From Texas Phoenix palm phytoplasma (lineage in GTDB: Bacteria > Bacillota_I > Bacilli_A > Acholeplasmatales > Acholeplasmataceae), in assembly GCF_005774685.2 (NCBI RefSeq), contig NZ_VBRA02000009.1:62001-126000 (forward strand): a stretch of 64,000 nucleotides of DNA, written 5' to 3'. A program made the position numbers and the translations under genes. Numbering within the stretch: the first letter of the stretch is position 1; each line of letters begins with the position of its first letter. Of this stretch, positions 30,271-39,661 are shown piece by piece. Below the pieces are notes generated by a model, which saw only the letters and a program-made list of their open reading frames with translations, was not told the DNA's origin and made no database searches.

Positions 30271-30975
30271 GTGATAAAAATAGAAATGTTATTAAAAAAA
30301 AATATGTTTAAAATAAAAAAAGTTATTTTACAAAAAATTATAATTATTTCTTTTTTTGTTTCTTTGGCTATTATATCTGATTTATTTTCAAGTTTTTTTT
30401 TACCATTTCTAACTATTCCTTTTGGAGGTAAATTATTTAAAATTTCTTATATTATTCTTTATTTATCTGGCTTGTTTTTTAATTTCTCTGTTGGTTTTTT
30501 TGTATGTTTTTTTTATTCTATTTTTCATTTAATTAAAGCTTTTATTAGGATTTTATTAATTACTAGTAGTATAGTAAGATTATCTATTTTTGAATTTATT
30601 TTATCTTGTTTTTTAGATTATTTGATTCCTGATTTAATAATTAGTTTATCTAGTTTTTGTTGTTCTAATGAAAAAAATGATAATCAAAGTATTAATAAAA
30701 ATATTTTATTTATTACTGCTATAATTAATATATTAAGGTTTTTATGTTTTTTTATATCTGGATATTATATTTATGCTTTTAAAATAGATTTAACTAATAT
30801 TAGTAATTTTTGGAGTTTTTTGAAAATTTTTCCTCCTCAAGAATATTTATTTACTTATTGTTTTATTTATAATTTAATACCTTGTTTAGTAAGTTATATA
30901 ATTGTTTGTTTTTTTATAATTTATTGCATTCCACAATTCAAAAATATATTTGATAAATATGTTACTTCTTATTAA
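30271..30975 (+). CDS. ECF-type transporter substrate-binding (S) component, possibly ThiT-like
   Basis: A 234-residue protein with about six membrane segments. The stretch IPFGGKLFKISYIILYLSGL followed by a Gly-containing helix and a later LDYLIPDL resembles the thiamine-type (ThiT) family, where GG-x-S/L-x-x-P and LDYxxA motifs recur. S components bind a vitamin and dock to a shared EcfAAT module, which is not in this window. The family call is based on topology and short motifs; the substrate is uncertain. GTG 30271 has no clear ribosome-binding site; the ATG at 30286 or 30304 is an alternative. Confidence 0.5.
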   Translation: MIKIEMLLKKNMFKIKKVILQKIIIISFFVSLAIISDLFSSFFLPFLTIPFGGKLFKISYIILYLSGLFFNFSVGFFVCFFYSIFHLIKAFIRILLITSSIVRLSIFEFILSCFLDYLIPDLIISLSSFCCSNEKNDNQSINKNILFITAIINILRFLCFFISGYYIYAFKIDLTNISNFWSFLKIFPPQEYLFTYCFIYNLIPCLVSYIIVCFFIIYCIPQFKNIFDKYVTSY

Positions 30976-31058
30976 AAGTTAAAAGTAAAAATTATTTTAA
31001 TTTTTTTATATTTTTTTTTAACTAATTTAAAATTATTTTAAGAATAGGTATTTTTTTT

Positions 31059-31976
31059 ATGTTTAAAAATGAAACTTACTTAATTATTTTATATTATAAA
31101 TATTTTTTTATTGATGAACCAGAGAAATTTAAAAATGAACAATTTGATTATTGCAATAAATTAGGCCTTTTAGGAAGAATAATTGTTTCTAAAGAAGGAA
31201 TAAACGGTACTTTATCTGGTTCTGAAAAAAATATTAATAAATATATAAAATATATGAAAAAAAGTGATTTTGGTTATGATATTGATTTTAAGAAAGATTT
31301 TTTTCATAAACATGTTTTTTCAAAACTTTCTGTTAAAGTAAGAGATGAGATAGTATCTTTAAAATTACAGGAGGATATTTTTCCTTATAAAGATAAACAA
31401 TATTATTTAAAGCCAAAAGAATTTTTTAATATTTTAAATCAAAATGATGTTTTTGTTTTAGATGTTAGAAATAATTATGAATATAATTTAGGACATTTTC
31501 GTAACGCTATAAATCCTGATATTGAAAATTTTCGTTTTTTACCTAATTGGATAGAAGAAAATTTACATTTAATGAAAAATAAAAAAGTTTTAACTTATTG
31601 TACTGGAGGAGTTCGTTGTGAAAAAATTTCTTGTTTTTTGAAAAAAAAAGGTATTGATGAAGTTTATCAATTAGAAGGAGGAATTATAAAATATAGCCAA
31701 GATAAAGAATTAAAAGGTGAATTATTTGATGGTAAAATGTATGTTTTCGATGAAAGAATATCCACTGAAGTTAATAAACAAAAACATATAATAATAGGTA
31801 AAGATTTTTTCGATCAAACTCCTTGTGAAAGATATATTAATTGCGCTAATCCTAAATGTAATAAGCAAATTTTATGTAGTGAAGAAAATGAAGATTATTT
31901 TTTAGGCAGTTGTTCAAAAGAATGTCGTAAAGATGAAAACAATATTTATAAAACTAGAAAAAAAAGAAATATATAG
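31059..31976 (+). CDS. trhO: tRNA uridine(34) hydroxylase, rhodanese family
   Basis: Family of enzymes that form 5-hydroxyuridine at wobble position 34 of tRNA. The 305 residues have an N-terminal acylphosphatase-like domain (~1-95, with KEGINGTLSGS), a rhodanese domain with the active loop CTGGVRCEK (Cys near residue 180), and a C-terminal Cys-rich tail (C-ERYINCANPKCNKQILC, then C and C), probably binding a metal, as in the YbfQ branch. Start ATG 31059; a purine-rich AAGAATAGG lies upstream. Confidence 0.9.
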   Translation: MFKNETYLIILYYKYFFIDEPEKFKNEQFDYCNKLGLLGRIIVSKEGINGTLSGSEKNINKYIKYMKKSDFGYDIDFKKDFFHKHVFSKLSVKVRDEIVSLKLQEDIFPYKDKQYYLKPKEFFNILNQNDVFVLDVRNNYEYNLGHFRNAINPDIENFRFLPNWIEENLHLMKNKKVLTYCTGGVRCEKISCFLKKKGIDEVYQLEGGIIKYSQDKELKGELFDGKMYVFDERISTEVNKQKHIIIGKDFFDQTPCERYINCANPKCNKQILCSEENEDYFLGSCSKECRKDENNIYKTRKKRNI

Positions 31977-31996
31977 TTTAAATAAAAAAAATTATT

Positions 31997-32025
31997 TTGA
32001 CTTTTTTTAAAAAAAAAGCTAGAAT
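31997..32025 (+). promoter_or_regulatory. Promoter of rplU-prp-rpmA-obgE
   Basis: TTGACT (31997-32002), a 17-base spacer, and TAGAAT (32020-32025). It leaves a leader of about 160 bases before rplU. Confidence 0.75.
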
Positions 32026-32194
32026 AAAGATAGTTGTTTTATAAAATTATTCATATAAATCATATAAATATTATAAAAAAATATTATTTATATTAGTTTA
32101 TTCTAATTTTTATATTATTTTATTTTAAATTAATTTAAATATAAATAAATAAAATAATATAATATACTAATAATAGAAATTCGGGGAAAATAAG

Positions 32195-32512
32195 ATGTTC
32201 GCTATTGTTCAAAATGGAACAAAACAATTTAAAGTATTTTGTAATCAAGAACTTTTTGTAGATAGATTACCTATAAATATAGAAGAAGAATATATTTTTG
32301 AAAATATTTTATCTATAGAAGATGAAGAAAATAAAAAAACTATTATAGGAAAACCTTTTGTTGCTGGAGCAAGAGTAGAATGTAAAGTTGTTAAACACGG
32401 AAAAGCTTCTAAAATTATTGTTTTTAAATATAAAAAAAAGAAAAAATATCGTTTAAAAAAAGGACATAGGCAACTTTATACTAAACTTTTAGTTACTAGA
32501 ATTATTTTTTAA
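32195..32512 (+). CDS. rplU: Ribosomal protein bL21
   Basis: A 105-residue 50S protein of usual length (MFAIVQNGTKQFKV; VGKP-like IIGKPFVAGARVECKVV; KYKKKKKYRLKKGHRQLYT). Ribosome-binding site GGGGA at 32183-32187. First gene of the conserved rplU-prp-rpmA cluster. Confidence 0.96.
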   Translation: MFAIVQNGTKQFKVFCNQELFVDRLPINIEEEYIFENILSIEDEENKKTIIGKPFVAGARVECKVVKHGKASKIIVFKYKKKKKYRLKKGHRQLYTKLLVTRIIF

Positions 32513-32522
32513 TATTGATAAT

Positions 32523-32840
32523 ATGATTAAATTTTTTTTTACTAAAAAAGATTATATAGAAATAATAAATATTAAAGGTCATTCTTTTTATGAAAATAAA
32601 GGCAAAGATATTGTTTGTGCTTCTGTTTCTACTTCTATAATTGTTACTTTAAATGCTATAGAAATATTAGATTTAAAAAAAAATGTTTTTTTTAAATTAA
32701 AAGAAGGAAATTTTTATTTAAAAGTTTTAAAATTTGATTTTATTGTTGATAAGTTATTGCTTAATTTAGAATATTCTTTAATGGAATTAAGCAAAAATTA
32801 TCCTAAGAATTTAAAAAAAACCCAAATTAAAAACTTTTAA
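32523..32840 (+). CDS. prp: Ribosomal-processing cysteine protease Prp
   Basis: Removes the N-terminal extension of L27 in Firmicutes and relatives. The 105 residues have the family's GHSFYENKGKDIVCASVSTS: His and Cys of the catalytic pair are both present. It sits between rplU (10-base gap) and rpmA, whose product carries a matching cleavage site, so enzyme and substrate are neighbours. Confidence 0.93.
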   Translation: MIKFFFTKKDYIEIINIKGHSFYENKGKDIVCASVSTSIIVTLNAIEILDLKKNVFFKLKEGNFYLKVLKFDFIVDKLLLNLEYSLMELSKNYPKNLKKTQIKNF

Positions 32841-32863
32841 TTTAATAAAAGAAAGGAATTATA

Positions 32864-33151
32864 ATGTTAAAATTAAATATTCAATTATTTGCTTCTAAAA
32901 AAGGAGTTAGTGCTACTAGAAATGGAAGAGATTCTCATTCTAAAAGATTAGGATTTAAATTATCTGACGGACAATATGCATCTGCAGGTTCTATTATTTT
33001 TCGTCAAAGAGGTACAAAAATATTTCCTGGAAAAAACGTAGGAATAGGTAAAGATTATACATTATTTGCTTTAATTAATGGAATTGTAAAATATGAAAAC
33101 AAGAGAATTAATAGAACAAAAGTTTCGGTTTATTTAAGTGATAAAAAATAA
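32864..33151 (+). CDS. rpmA: Ribosomal protein bL27 with Prp-cleavable N-terminus
   Basis: A 95-residue 50S protein near the peptidyl-transferase centre. The N-terminus reads [16 protein letters not shown]: the LxLQxFA-type extension is cut after FA by Prp, leaving the mature SKKG end. The rest is typical ([31 protein letters not shown]). Good ribosome-binding site GAAAGGA at 32849-32855. Confidence 0.97.
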   Translation: MLKLNIQLFASKKGVSATRNGRDSHSKRLGFKLSDGQYASAGSIIFRQRGTKIFPGKNVGIGKDYTLFALINGIVKYENKRINRTKVSVYLSDKK

Positions 33152-33200
33152 ATTTATTATTTTTATAAAAATTCTAATAAAAGAAGAGTCTTTTAAATAA

Positions 33201-34508
33201 ATGAATTTTATAGATGAAACTATTAATTTGGTTAAAGCGGGTAATGGAGGTAATGGTATAGTTTCTTTTCGAAGAGAAAAATATGTTCCTTATGGAGGAC
33301 CTTCTGGTGGAAATGGCGGCAAAGGAGGTTCTGTTATTTTTATTGGTGATTCAGGCATCAATACTTTATTTAAATTACAATATCAAAAAAAAATAATAGC
33401 ATCCAATGGTATTTGTGGTAAAAATAAAAATAAAAATGGTTCAAATGCTGCTGATTTATTTATTAAAGTCCCTTTAGGAACTGTTGTATATCGTTATAAA
33501 GCAAAAGAAAAAAAAAAAGAAATTATTGGAGAAATTTTAAATCATAAACAGCAATTACTTATCGCTTCTGGCGGAAAAGGCGGACGTGGTAATTATTCTT
33601 TGGCTAATTCTAAAAATAAAACTCCTTTTTACGCGGAAAAAGGAGATTTAGGAGAAAGTTTTTATATTAAAACTGAATTAAAAATATTAGCTGATGTTGG
33701 ATTAATAGGAAAACCTAATGTTGGCAAATCTTCTTTAATTTCTTCAATTTCAAATGCTAATTCTAAAATAAGCGATTATGCTTTTACTACTTTAAAACCA
33801 TTTTTAGGAGTTGTAAAATTAAATGATAGTTTACAAATTACTGTAGCTGATATTCCTGGTTTAATTAAAAATTCTTATTTAGGCAAAGGAATGGGTATTA
33901 GTTTTTTAAAACATATTGAAAGATGTAAAGTTTTAGTGCATATTTGTAGTGCTGAAGAAGATAATATTTATAAAAGTTATTGTCAAATAAATGAAGAATT
34001 AAAAAATTATAATGCCGAAATTATAAAAAAAAAAATAATTATTGTTGTAAATAAAATAGATATAAAAAATTCTAAAGAAAAGTTATTTTTATTTAAAGAA
34101 AAACTAAAAGAAAATAAAATAGAATTGAAAATTATACCTATTTCTGTTTTGAAAAAAATAAATTTAAATTCTTTAAAAAATGAAATGTTTTTTTGTTTAA
34201 AAAATCACAATAATAATTTATTAAAAAATAATGAAATTGATAAAGAAAAACAAGAGTACAAAATTTTTTCTTTAACGAAAAAAGAAAAAGAATTTCATAT
34301 TTTTAAAGATAAACAAGGAAATTTTGTTGTAGAAGGAGAAAAGATTAATAAATTATTTCATCGTACGGATTTAAATAATCATGAATCATTGCAGAAATTT
34401 TCTTATATTTTAAAAAAAATGGGAGTTGAAGAAGCTTTAAAAAATCAAGGAATGACGCACAAAGATAAAGTTAAAATTTGTGATTATTTTTTTTACTTGG
34501 TTAAATAA
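33201..34508 (+). CDS. obgE: GTPase Obg/CgtA
   Basis: Ribosome-associated GTPase for late 50S assembly. The 435 residues have the Obg glycine-rich domain (AGNGGNGIVSFRREKYVPYGGPSGGNGGKGGSV-type, ~10-45), a G domain from ~160 (GKPNVGKSS; FTTLKPFLGVV; DIPGL; NKID) and an OCT C-terminal domain (~360-435). Full length. Completes the rplU-prp-rpmA-obgE cluster, an order widely conserved in Gram-positives. Confidence 0.96.
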   Translation: MNFIDETINLVKAGNGGNGIVSFRREKYVPYGGPSGGNGGKGGSVIFIGDSGINTLFKLQYQKKIIASNGICGKNKNKNGSNAADLFIKVPLGTVVYRYKAKEKKKEIIGEILNHKQQLLIASGGKGGRGNYSLANSKNKTPFYAEKGDLGESFYIKTELKILADVGLIGKPNVGKSSLISSISNANSKISDYAFTTLKPFLGVVKLNDSLQITVADIPGLIKNSYLGKGMGISFLKHIERCKVLVHICSAEEDNIYKSYCQINEELKNYNAEIIKKKIIIVVNKIDIKNSKEKLFLFKEKLKENKIELKIIPISVLKKINLNSLKNEMFFCLKNHNNNLLKNNEIDKEKQEYKIFSLTKKEKEFHIFKDKQGNFVVEGEKINKLFHRTDLNNHESLQKFSYILKKMGVEEALKNQGMTHKDKVKICDYFFYLVK

Positions 34509-34529
34509 ACAAAACGAAAATTTTTATAT

Positions 34530-35132
34530 ATGTTACAAAATAATACTAAATATTCTCTTTTAAAACAGATAATATTAACATCTTTATTTTCTTCCTTTTC
34601 TATAGTATTAAAATTATTTGTTAATAAGTTTTTTGCTTCTTTTTTTTTCTTTTTATTTTTAAGAAAAATTTTTTTATTAGATTTTATAAGTTTTTTGCCT
34701 TTGGTTATAATTCCTTTATATGTTGAGAAAAAATATATTTCTTTTTTTGGTGTTTTTTTTTCTGAAGCAATTAGTTTTTTTTTAAGGCAATCAAAGTTTT
34801 TTTATAATCCTTTTTTGAGTTTTTTATATGCAATTTGTTGGGGTTTTTTACCTAGTTTATTTTTACAAAAAAAAAATTATTCTTTTTTAAAAACATATTT
34901 TATTTTTTATTTTCTTTTTGTTTTTTATTTTTTTACTTATTTTTTATTAAGTCTTATTTGGATAGATTTTTCTTTTTTTAATAAAAAAAACGGTATTTTA
35001 TTTTTTTGTCAATTTAGTAGCGAAAGAATAAAATTTTTTATTTATATTAAATTTTTGTCTATATTTTTTATATCTTTTTTATTTACATATTTATTTTTAA
35101 AAATAAAAAAAAAATTAATTAACTTATATTAA
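34530..35132 (+). CDS. ECF-type S component, possibly folate (FolT-like)
   Basis: A 200-residue, Phe-rich protein with about five or six membrane segments and a basic C-terminus. Topology and length match ECF S components; the F-L-PLVIIPLYVEKKY and following Gly/Glu segment recall FolT-type proteins, which would fit thyA and dfrA in this window, but I see no decisive motif. It follows obgE by 21 bases. Its last four bases overlap the stop of the convergent ATPase gene. Confidence 0.45.
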   Translation: MLQNNTKYSLLKQIILTSLFSSFSIVLKLFVNKFFASFFFFLFLRKIFLLDFISFLPLVIIPLYVEKKYISFFGVFFSEAISFFLRQSKFFYNPFLSFLYAICWGFLPSLFLQKKNYSFLKTYFIFYFLFVFYFFTYFLLSLIWIDFSFFNKKNGILFFCQFSSERIKFFIYIKFLSIFFISFLFTYLFLKIKKKLINLY

Positions 35133-37915
35133 TTAATTTTTTTTTTATTTATATACTTGTATAATTCTATTATTATTAATGGTAAAATAGAAAAAATGGT
35201 AATAATTATGATATCTATTGAAGATAAATAATTTAATTTAAAGTTTTTTCTAAAAAAAGGAATTAAGAAAATAATTATTTGCATCAAAATACTAATTAAA
35301 AAACAATTTATTAAATAAAAATTACATTTAATTTTAAAAACAGATTTATTGCTTCTTATATTGAAAGAATGAAATAACTGAGAAATCGATAAAACCATAA
35401 ATGCAAAAATTTGTCCATATTGATTATTATTTTTGTGAATTTTATAACCTATAAAACTAGCTATGAAAGTTAATAAACCTATCATCATTCCTTCTGAAAA
35501 AATTTTTAAAATTAATTTTTTATTTAATATAGGATTATTTATATTACGTGGTTTTTTTGACATTAAATTTTTTTCTTTTTTTTCCATTCCTAAAGCTATA
35601 GCTACTAAAGAATCTGTTACCAGATTAATCCATAATAATTGTAATGCGCTCAAGATAACAAAATTATTGTTAAAAAAAATATGACCTAAAAAAGTAGTTA
35701 ATAATATAACTATTATTTCTCCTACATTGCAACTTAATAAAAATATAATACTTTTTTGAATATTATTAAAAATATTTCTACCTTCTTGAATAGCTGTTAC
35801 AATAGTGCTAAAGTTATCGTCTGTTAAAATTATATCTGAAGCTTGTTTAGTGGCTTCAGTTCCAGTTATTCCCATTGCGATACCTACATTTGCTGCTTTA
35901 ATGCTAGGAGCATCATTTACTCCATCTCCAACCATTGCTACTATATTGCCTAATTTTTGCCAAGTTTTAATAATTCTTAATTTATGTTTAGGATTTGTTC
36001 TAGCATAAACTTTAATATTTTTTATTTTATTTAAAAATTCTTTTTCTTCTAAAAGATCTAATTTTTCTCCTGTTATAGATAAATCTTTTTCTGAGTTTAA
36101 AATATTTAGTTGCATAGCAATATTATTTGCAGTTATTAAATGATCTCCTGTAATCATTATAGGTGTTATAAAAGCTTGTTTTAATTTTTTTATAGCTTGT
36201 AAGCTGTTTTTTTTAATAGGATCTTCTATACAAACTGTTCCTAAAAAAATAATTTCATTTTTTAATTTTTTTAAAATTTTTTCTATATCGTTATATTCTG
36301 AAAATATAAATTCATAATTTATTGGAATATAAGCAATTCCTAATAATTTATAACCTTCTTGAGCCATAAAATTAAAATCTTTTAATATGTATTCATAATT
36401 ATTATTTTTTTTAATAATAATTTTTTCTTTTTTTTGTATTTTGTTTGAAAGTTTTAAAATAATTTCAGCAGCTCCTTTTAACAAAATATATTTTTTTTGG
36501 TTTTTTTTATTTTTAATTATAGTTAACATTAATTTTTTTTCATTATTAAAAGGAAATTCTTTAATTTTTTCATATTTTTTAAATATTTTATTAATGTTTA
36601 TATTGAATAAATATAATAAATCTATAAAAGATTGATCTACTGGATCTGAAGCAATTTTTTTAATATTTATAATATTATTTTCGTTTTGAATAATATAATT
36701 GTTATTACATAATGCTCCAAAATGTATTAAATTTATTATATTTTCATTTAATAAATGGTTTTTTAATTTTTCTATAATAATATTTTCTTTAAAAAAATAT
36801 ATTTTTTTAATAGTCATTTTATTTTTAGTTAAAGTTCCTGTTTTATCTGTACAAATAATGCTTATAGAACCAAGAGTTTCTAAAGATTTTAAATTTTTAA
36901 CTATTGCTTTTTTTTTTATAATTTTTTTTATTCCTAAAGCTAAAATAATATTTACTATTGCTAATAATCCTTCTGGTATTACAGCTATTGCTAGTGCTAT
37001 AGATGATAATAAAAATTTTTTAACAATTAAAAAATTAATATTTTTATTTAAAAAATAATATTTAAATATATTTGATACAAAATCAACACTGATTAATATT
37101 ATTATAAAAAAACTTAATTTTTTAGCTATTTTATCAATATTACGATCTAAAGGATTTTTTTCCTTTTTTGAATTTAAAATAAGTTTTGTTATTTTTCCTA
37201 TTTGAGTATTCATTCCTGTTTGGAATACTACTCCTTTACCATAACCATGCAAAATAATTGTATTCATAAAAACAATATGTTTTTTATTTACAATATCATT
37301 TGACTCAGATGTTCTAAAAAAAAGATGATTTTTAATTACAGGTATTGATTCTCCTGTTAATATAGATTCATTTACTGTTAATTGATTTGATTCTATTAAT
37401 CTTATATCTGCAAGAATTAAATCTCCTCTTTTTAAAAAAACAATATCTCCTATTAATAAATTTTCTTTTAAAATATATTTTATTTCGTTATTTCTTAAAA
37501 CTTTCGCATAAGATTTTGTTTTTTGTTTTATTAAATTTAAAGAATTTTCTTTCTTTTTTTCATAAAAAAATCCTAAAAAAGCATTGATAAATATTATACT
37601 TAAAATTAAAATACTTTCGAATAATTCTTCTTTTTGCGAATTAATTATTCCTATGCAAAAAGTTATTATTGAAGATATTAATAATATATATACAAAAAAA
37701 TTGTTTAATTGTTGTAATATTTGGTTTAAAAAATTTTTTTTTTTATTATTAATTAATTTATTAAATCCGTATTTTAAAAATTTTTTTTTTATTTGTTCTT
37801 CTGTTAAGCCTGTTTTAAAATTTGTTTCTAATTTTTTTTCTAATAATTTCATTTTTTTTTCAAAAGAAGATAATAAATTCATAAATGTTTTATTCTTTCT
37901 AAGAAGCATGATCAC
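35129..37915 (-). CDS. P-type cation-transporting ATPase (Ca2+-type)
   Basis: Membrane pump driven by ATP. The 928 residues have an actuator loop with TGES, the phosphorylation motif DKTGTLT, GDGVNDAPSIKAANVGIAMG in the hinge, and a PEGL motif in membrane segment 4 (AIAVIPEGLLAIVN), placing it with Ca2+/Mn2+-type (P2) pumps; these usually have PEGLP, so the L in place of P is a small change. The C-terminal half holds six membrane segments. Start is GTG 37915 or ATG 37909, no clear ribosome-binding site. Several such pumps are known in phytoplasmas, which lack the F-type ATP synthase; a role in the membrane potential is inference. Confidence 0.92.
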   Translation of the reverse strand: MIMLLRKNKTFMNLLSSFEKKMKLLEKKLETNFKTGLTEEQIKKKFLKYGFNKLINNKKKNFLNQILQQLNNFFVYILLISSIITFCIGIINSQKEELFESILILSIIFINAFLGFFYEKKKENSLNLIKQKTKSYAKVLRNNEIKYILKENLLIGDIVFLKRGDLILADIRLIESNQLTVNESILTGESIPVIKNHLFFRTSESNDIVNKKHIVFMNTIILHGYGKGVVFQTGMNTQIGKITKLILNSKKEKNPLDRNIDKIAKKLSFFIIILISVDFVSNIFKYYFLNKNINFLIVKKFLLSSIALAIAVIPEGLLAIVNIILALGIKKIIKKKAIVKNLKSLETLGSISIICTDKTGTLTKNKMTIKKIYFFKENIIIEKLKNHLLNENIINLIHFGALCNNNYIIQNENNIINIKKIASDPVDQSFIDLLYLFNININKIFKKYEKIKEFPFNNEKKLMLTIIKNKKNQKKYILLKGAAEIILKLSNKIQKKEKIIIKKNNNYEYILKDFNFMAQEGYKLLGIAYIPINYEFIFSEYNDIEKILKKLKNEIIFLGTVCIEDPIKKNSLQAIKKLKQAFITPIMITGDHLITANNIAMQLNILNSEKDLSITGEKLDLLEEKEFLNKIKNIKVYARTNPKHKLRIIKTWQKLGNIVAMVGDGVNDAPSIKAANVGIAMGITGTEATKQASDIILTDDNFSTIVTAIQEGRNIFNNIQKSIIFLLSCNVGEIIVILLTTFLGHIFFNNNFVILSALQLLWINLVTDSLVAIALGMEKKEKNLMSKKPRNINNPILNKKLILKIFSEGMMIGLLTFIASFIGYKIHKNNNQYGQIFAFMVLSISQLFHSFNIRSNKSVFKIKCNFYLINCFLISILMQIIIFLIPFFRKNFKLNYLSSIDIIIITIFSILPLIIIELYKYINKKKIN

Positions 37916-37995
37916 GCTATAATGTTTTTTTGAATAAAATATAAAAAAAATTAAAAATATAAAAAAAAAAAAATAAAAAAATTTAAAAAAATATT

Positions 37996-39321
37996 TTAAT
38001 TTTTTATTATGCTAGGTAAATTTGGTAATTGAGTTATTTTAACTTTAGTTATTACTAAACCGTCATAAGTCAATCCTTTGAATTGCCAATTATTATATAT
38101 TATTTCTATTTTTTCGTCGTTTTCTGGCATTTTTTTTAATTGTCCGAGTAAAAAACCACTTAATGTTTCATAATCATTTGTTGGTAAATTTATTTTTAAA
38201 TTATCTTCAACTTCTGTTAAATGAGTTGTTCCTTTGATAATATATTCTTTATTAGAAATTTTTATAATTTGAACATTTTTTTTGTCATATTCATCTCTTA
38301 TATCACCTAAAATTTCTTCAATTACATCTTCAATTGTAACTATCCCAGATGTTCCACCATATTCATCTACAACAATAGCTATGTGGTTTTGTTTTAATTT
38401 CATTTCTTTAAATAATTCGTTAATGTTTTGAAATTCCATAACAAAATGAGCTTTTCTTAAAAATTTTTTTATATTAAAATTTTTATCTTCGGCGGAAGAA
38501 AATTCTTTTGTTGTGTTTTTTTTATTTTCCCCTAATAATCCTTTAAAAAGATCTTTAACATGAACAATACCAATTATTTTGTCTATGTTTTTTTCATATA
38601 CTGGAAATCTTGTGTATTTTTCTCGAGAAATAAAGGAAATTAATTCTTCTTTAGTGATATTAGAGTTAATAGCTACAATTTCTTTTCTATGGCGCATAAT
38701 ATCTGAAACTATTGTTCTATTAAAATCAAAAATATTCTGTATCATATTGTTTTCGTTAATATCAATAATTCCTGTTCTGTAAGAAGAATTTAATAAATAT
38801 CTTAATTCATCTTCTCCTACTGAAGACTCTTTTTTGTTAGGATCTATACTTAATAAATATAAAATCATATTACTAATTGAATTTAAAAACCAAACTAAAG
38901 GTTTTGTGATGAAACAAACAACATTAAATAAATTTAATAATAAATTAGCTGTTCCTAATGGAAAAGTTAAAGCTATTCTTTTTGGAATTATTTCTCCTAA
39001 AATTATTGATAAAATTATTACAATTGCTTCAATTAAATATTTATCCCATGTAGAATAGTTATTGTTTTTAACAAACAAATAAGAATTTAAAATAGAACCT
39101 TGGAAAAAAGTTAAAATATGAATCATTACTTGAATAACAGTTAAAAATTTAGTTGGTTTTTCTTTTATTTTTTTTATTTTTAAAGCTTTTGGATTGTTTT
39201 TTTTTGTTTCTAAATTTATTTTATTTTCGCTTAACGAAACTAAAGAAATTTCTATAGAAGCAAAAAAAGCATTAAATAAAATTAAAAATATAATTATTAA
39301 TATAACGACGGCGGGACTCAC
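37996..39321 (-). CDS. CNNM/CorC-HlyC family transporter-like protein (CBS domains)
   Basis: The 441 residues consist of a DUF21/CNNM membrane domain (~1-180, four hydrophobic segments, LGEIIPKRIAL), a CBS-domain pair (~200-345, with FPVYEKNIDKIIGIVHVKDL and IVVDEYGGTSGIVTIEDV), and a C-terminal CorC/HlyC domain (~350-441). Members are linked to Mg2+ or Co2+ export/homeostasis; older annotations call them hemolysins. Start is GTG 39321, with AAGAGG 12 bases upstream. Confidence 0.9.
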   Translation of the reverse strand: MSPAVVILIIIFLILFNAFFASIEISLVSLSENKINLETKKNNPKALKIKKIKEKPTKFLTVIQVMIHILTFFQGSILNSYLFVKNNNYSTWDKYLIEAIVIILSIILGEIIPKRIALTFPLGTANLLLNLFNVVCFITKPLVWFLNSISNMILYLLSIDPNKKESSVGEDELRYLLNSSYRTGIIDINENNMIQNIFDFNRTIVSDIMRHRKEIVAINSNITKEELISFISREKYTRFPVYEKNIDKIIGIVHVKDLFKGLLGENKKNTTKEFSSAEDKNFNIKKFLRKAHFVMEFQNINELFKEMKLKQNHIAIVVDEYGGTSGIVTIEDVIEEILGDIRDEYDKKNVQIIKISNKEYIIKGTTHLTEVEDNLKINLPTNDYETLSGFLLGQLKKMPENDEKIEIIYNNWQFKGLTYDGLVITKVKITQLPNLPSIIKN

Positions 39322-39661
39322 TAGAATTTATAACCTCTTATCTTTTTTATAAAATATAAGGTTATAATATTATTATTTTTACAATAATCGCTTATATTAT
39401 CATTCTTCATATATTAATTTTTTTAATACCTTCCTTTTTAGTTTTTTAAGTTTATATTATAATATAATTATTTTTGTTTTTGAATATAAAATACATATTA
39501 TCTACATACATTTTATCACATAATGAAAAAAAAACAAAATTATAATTTTTTATAAAATTGTCTTTTTTAGATTTTTTATTTTTTTGATAATTATGATTTT
39601 TATCAATAATAAAATAAATTTTTTTTATTCATTAATTAATAAAAAATTATTTTAAGTTAAT
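39322..39661. other. Intergenic region between corC-like gene and proS
   Basis: About 340 A/T-rich bases. It should hold the promoter of the corC-like gene and the end of the proS transcript. I see no clean hairpin or well-spaced promoter. Confidence 0.4.
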
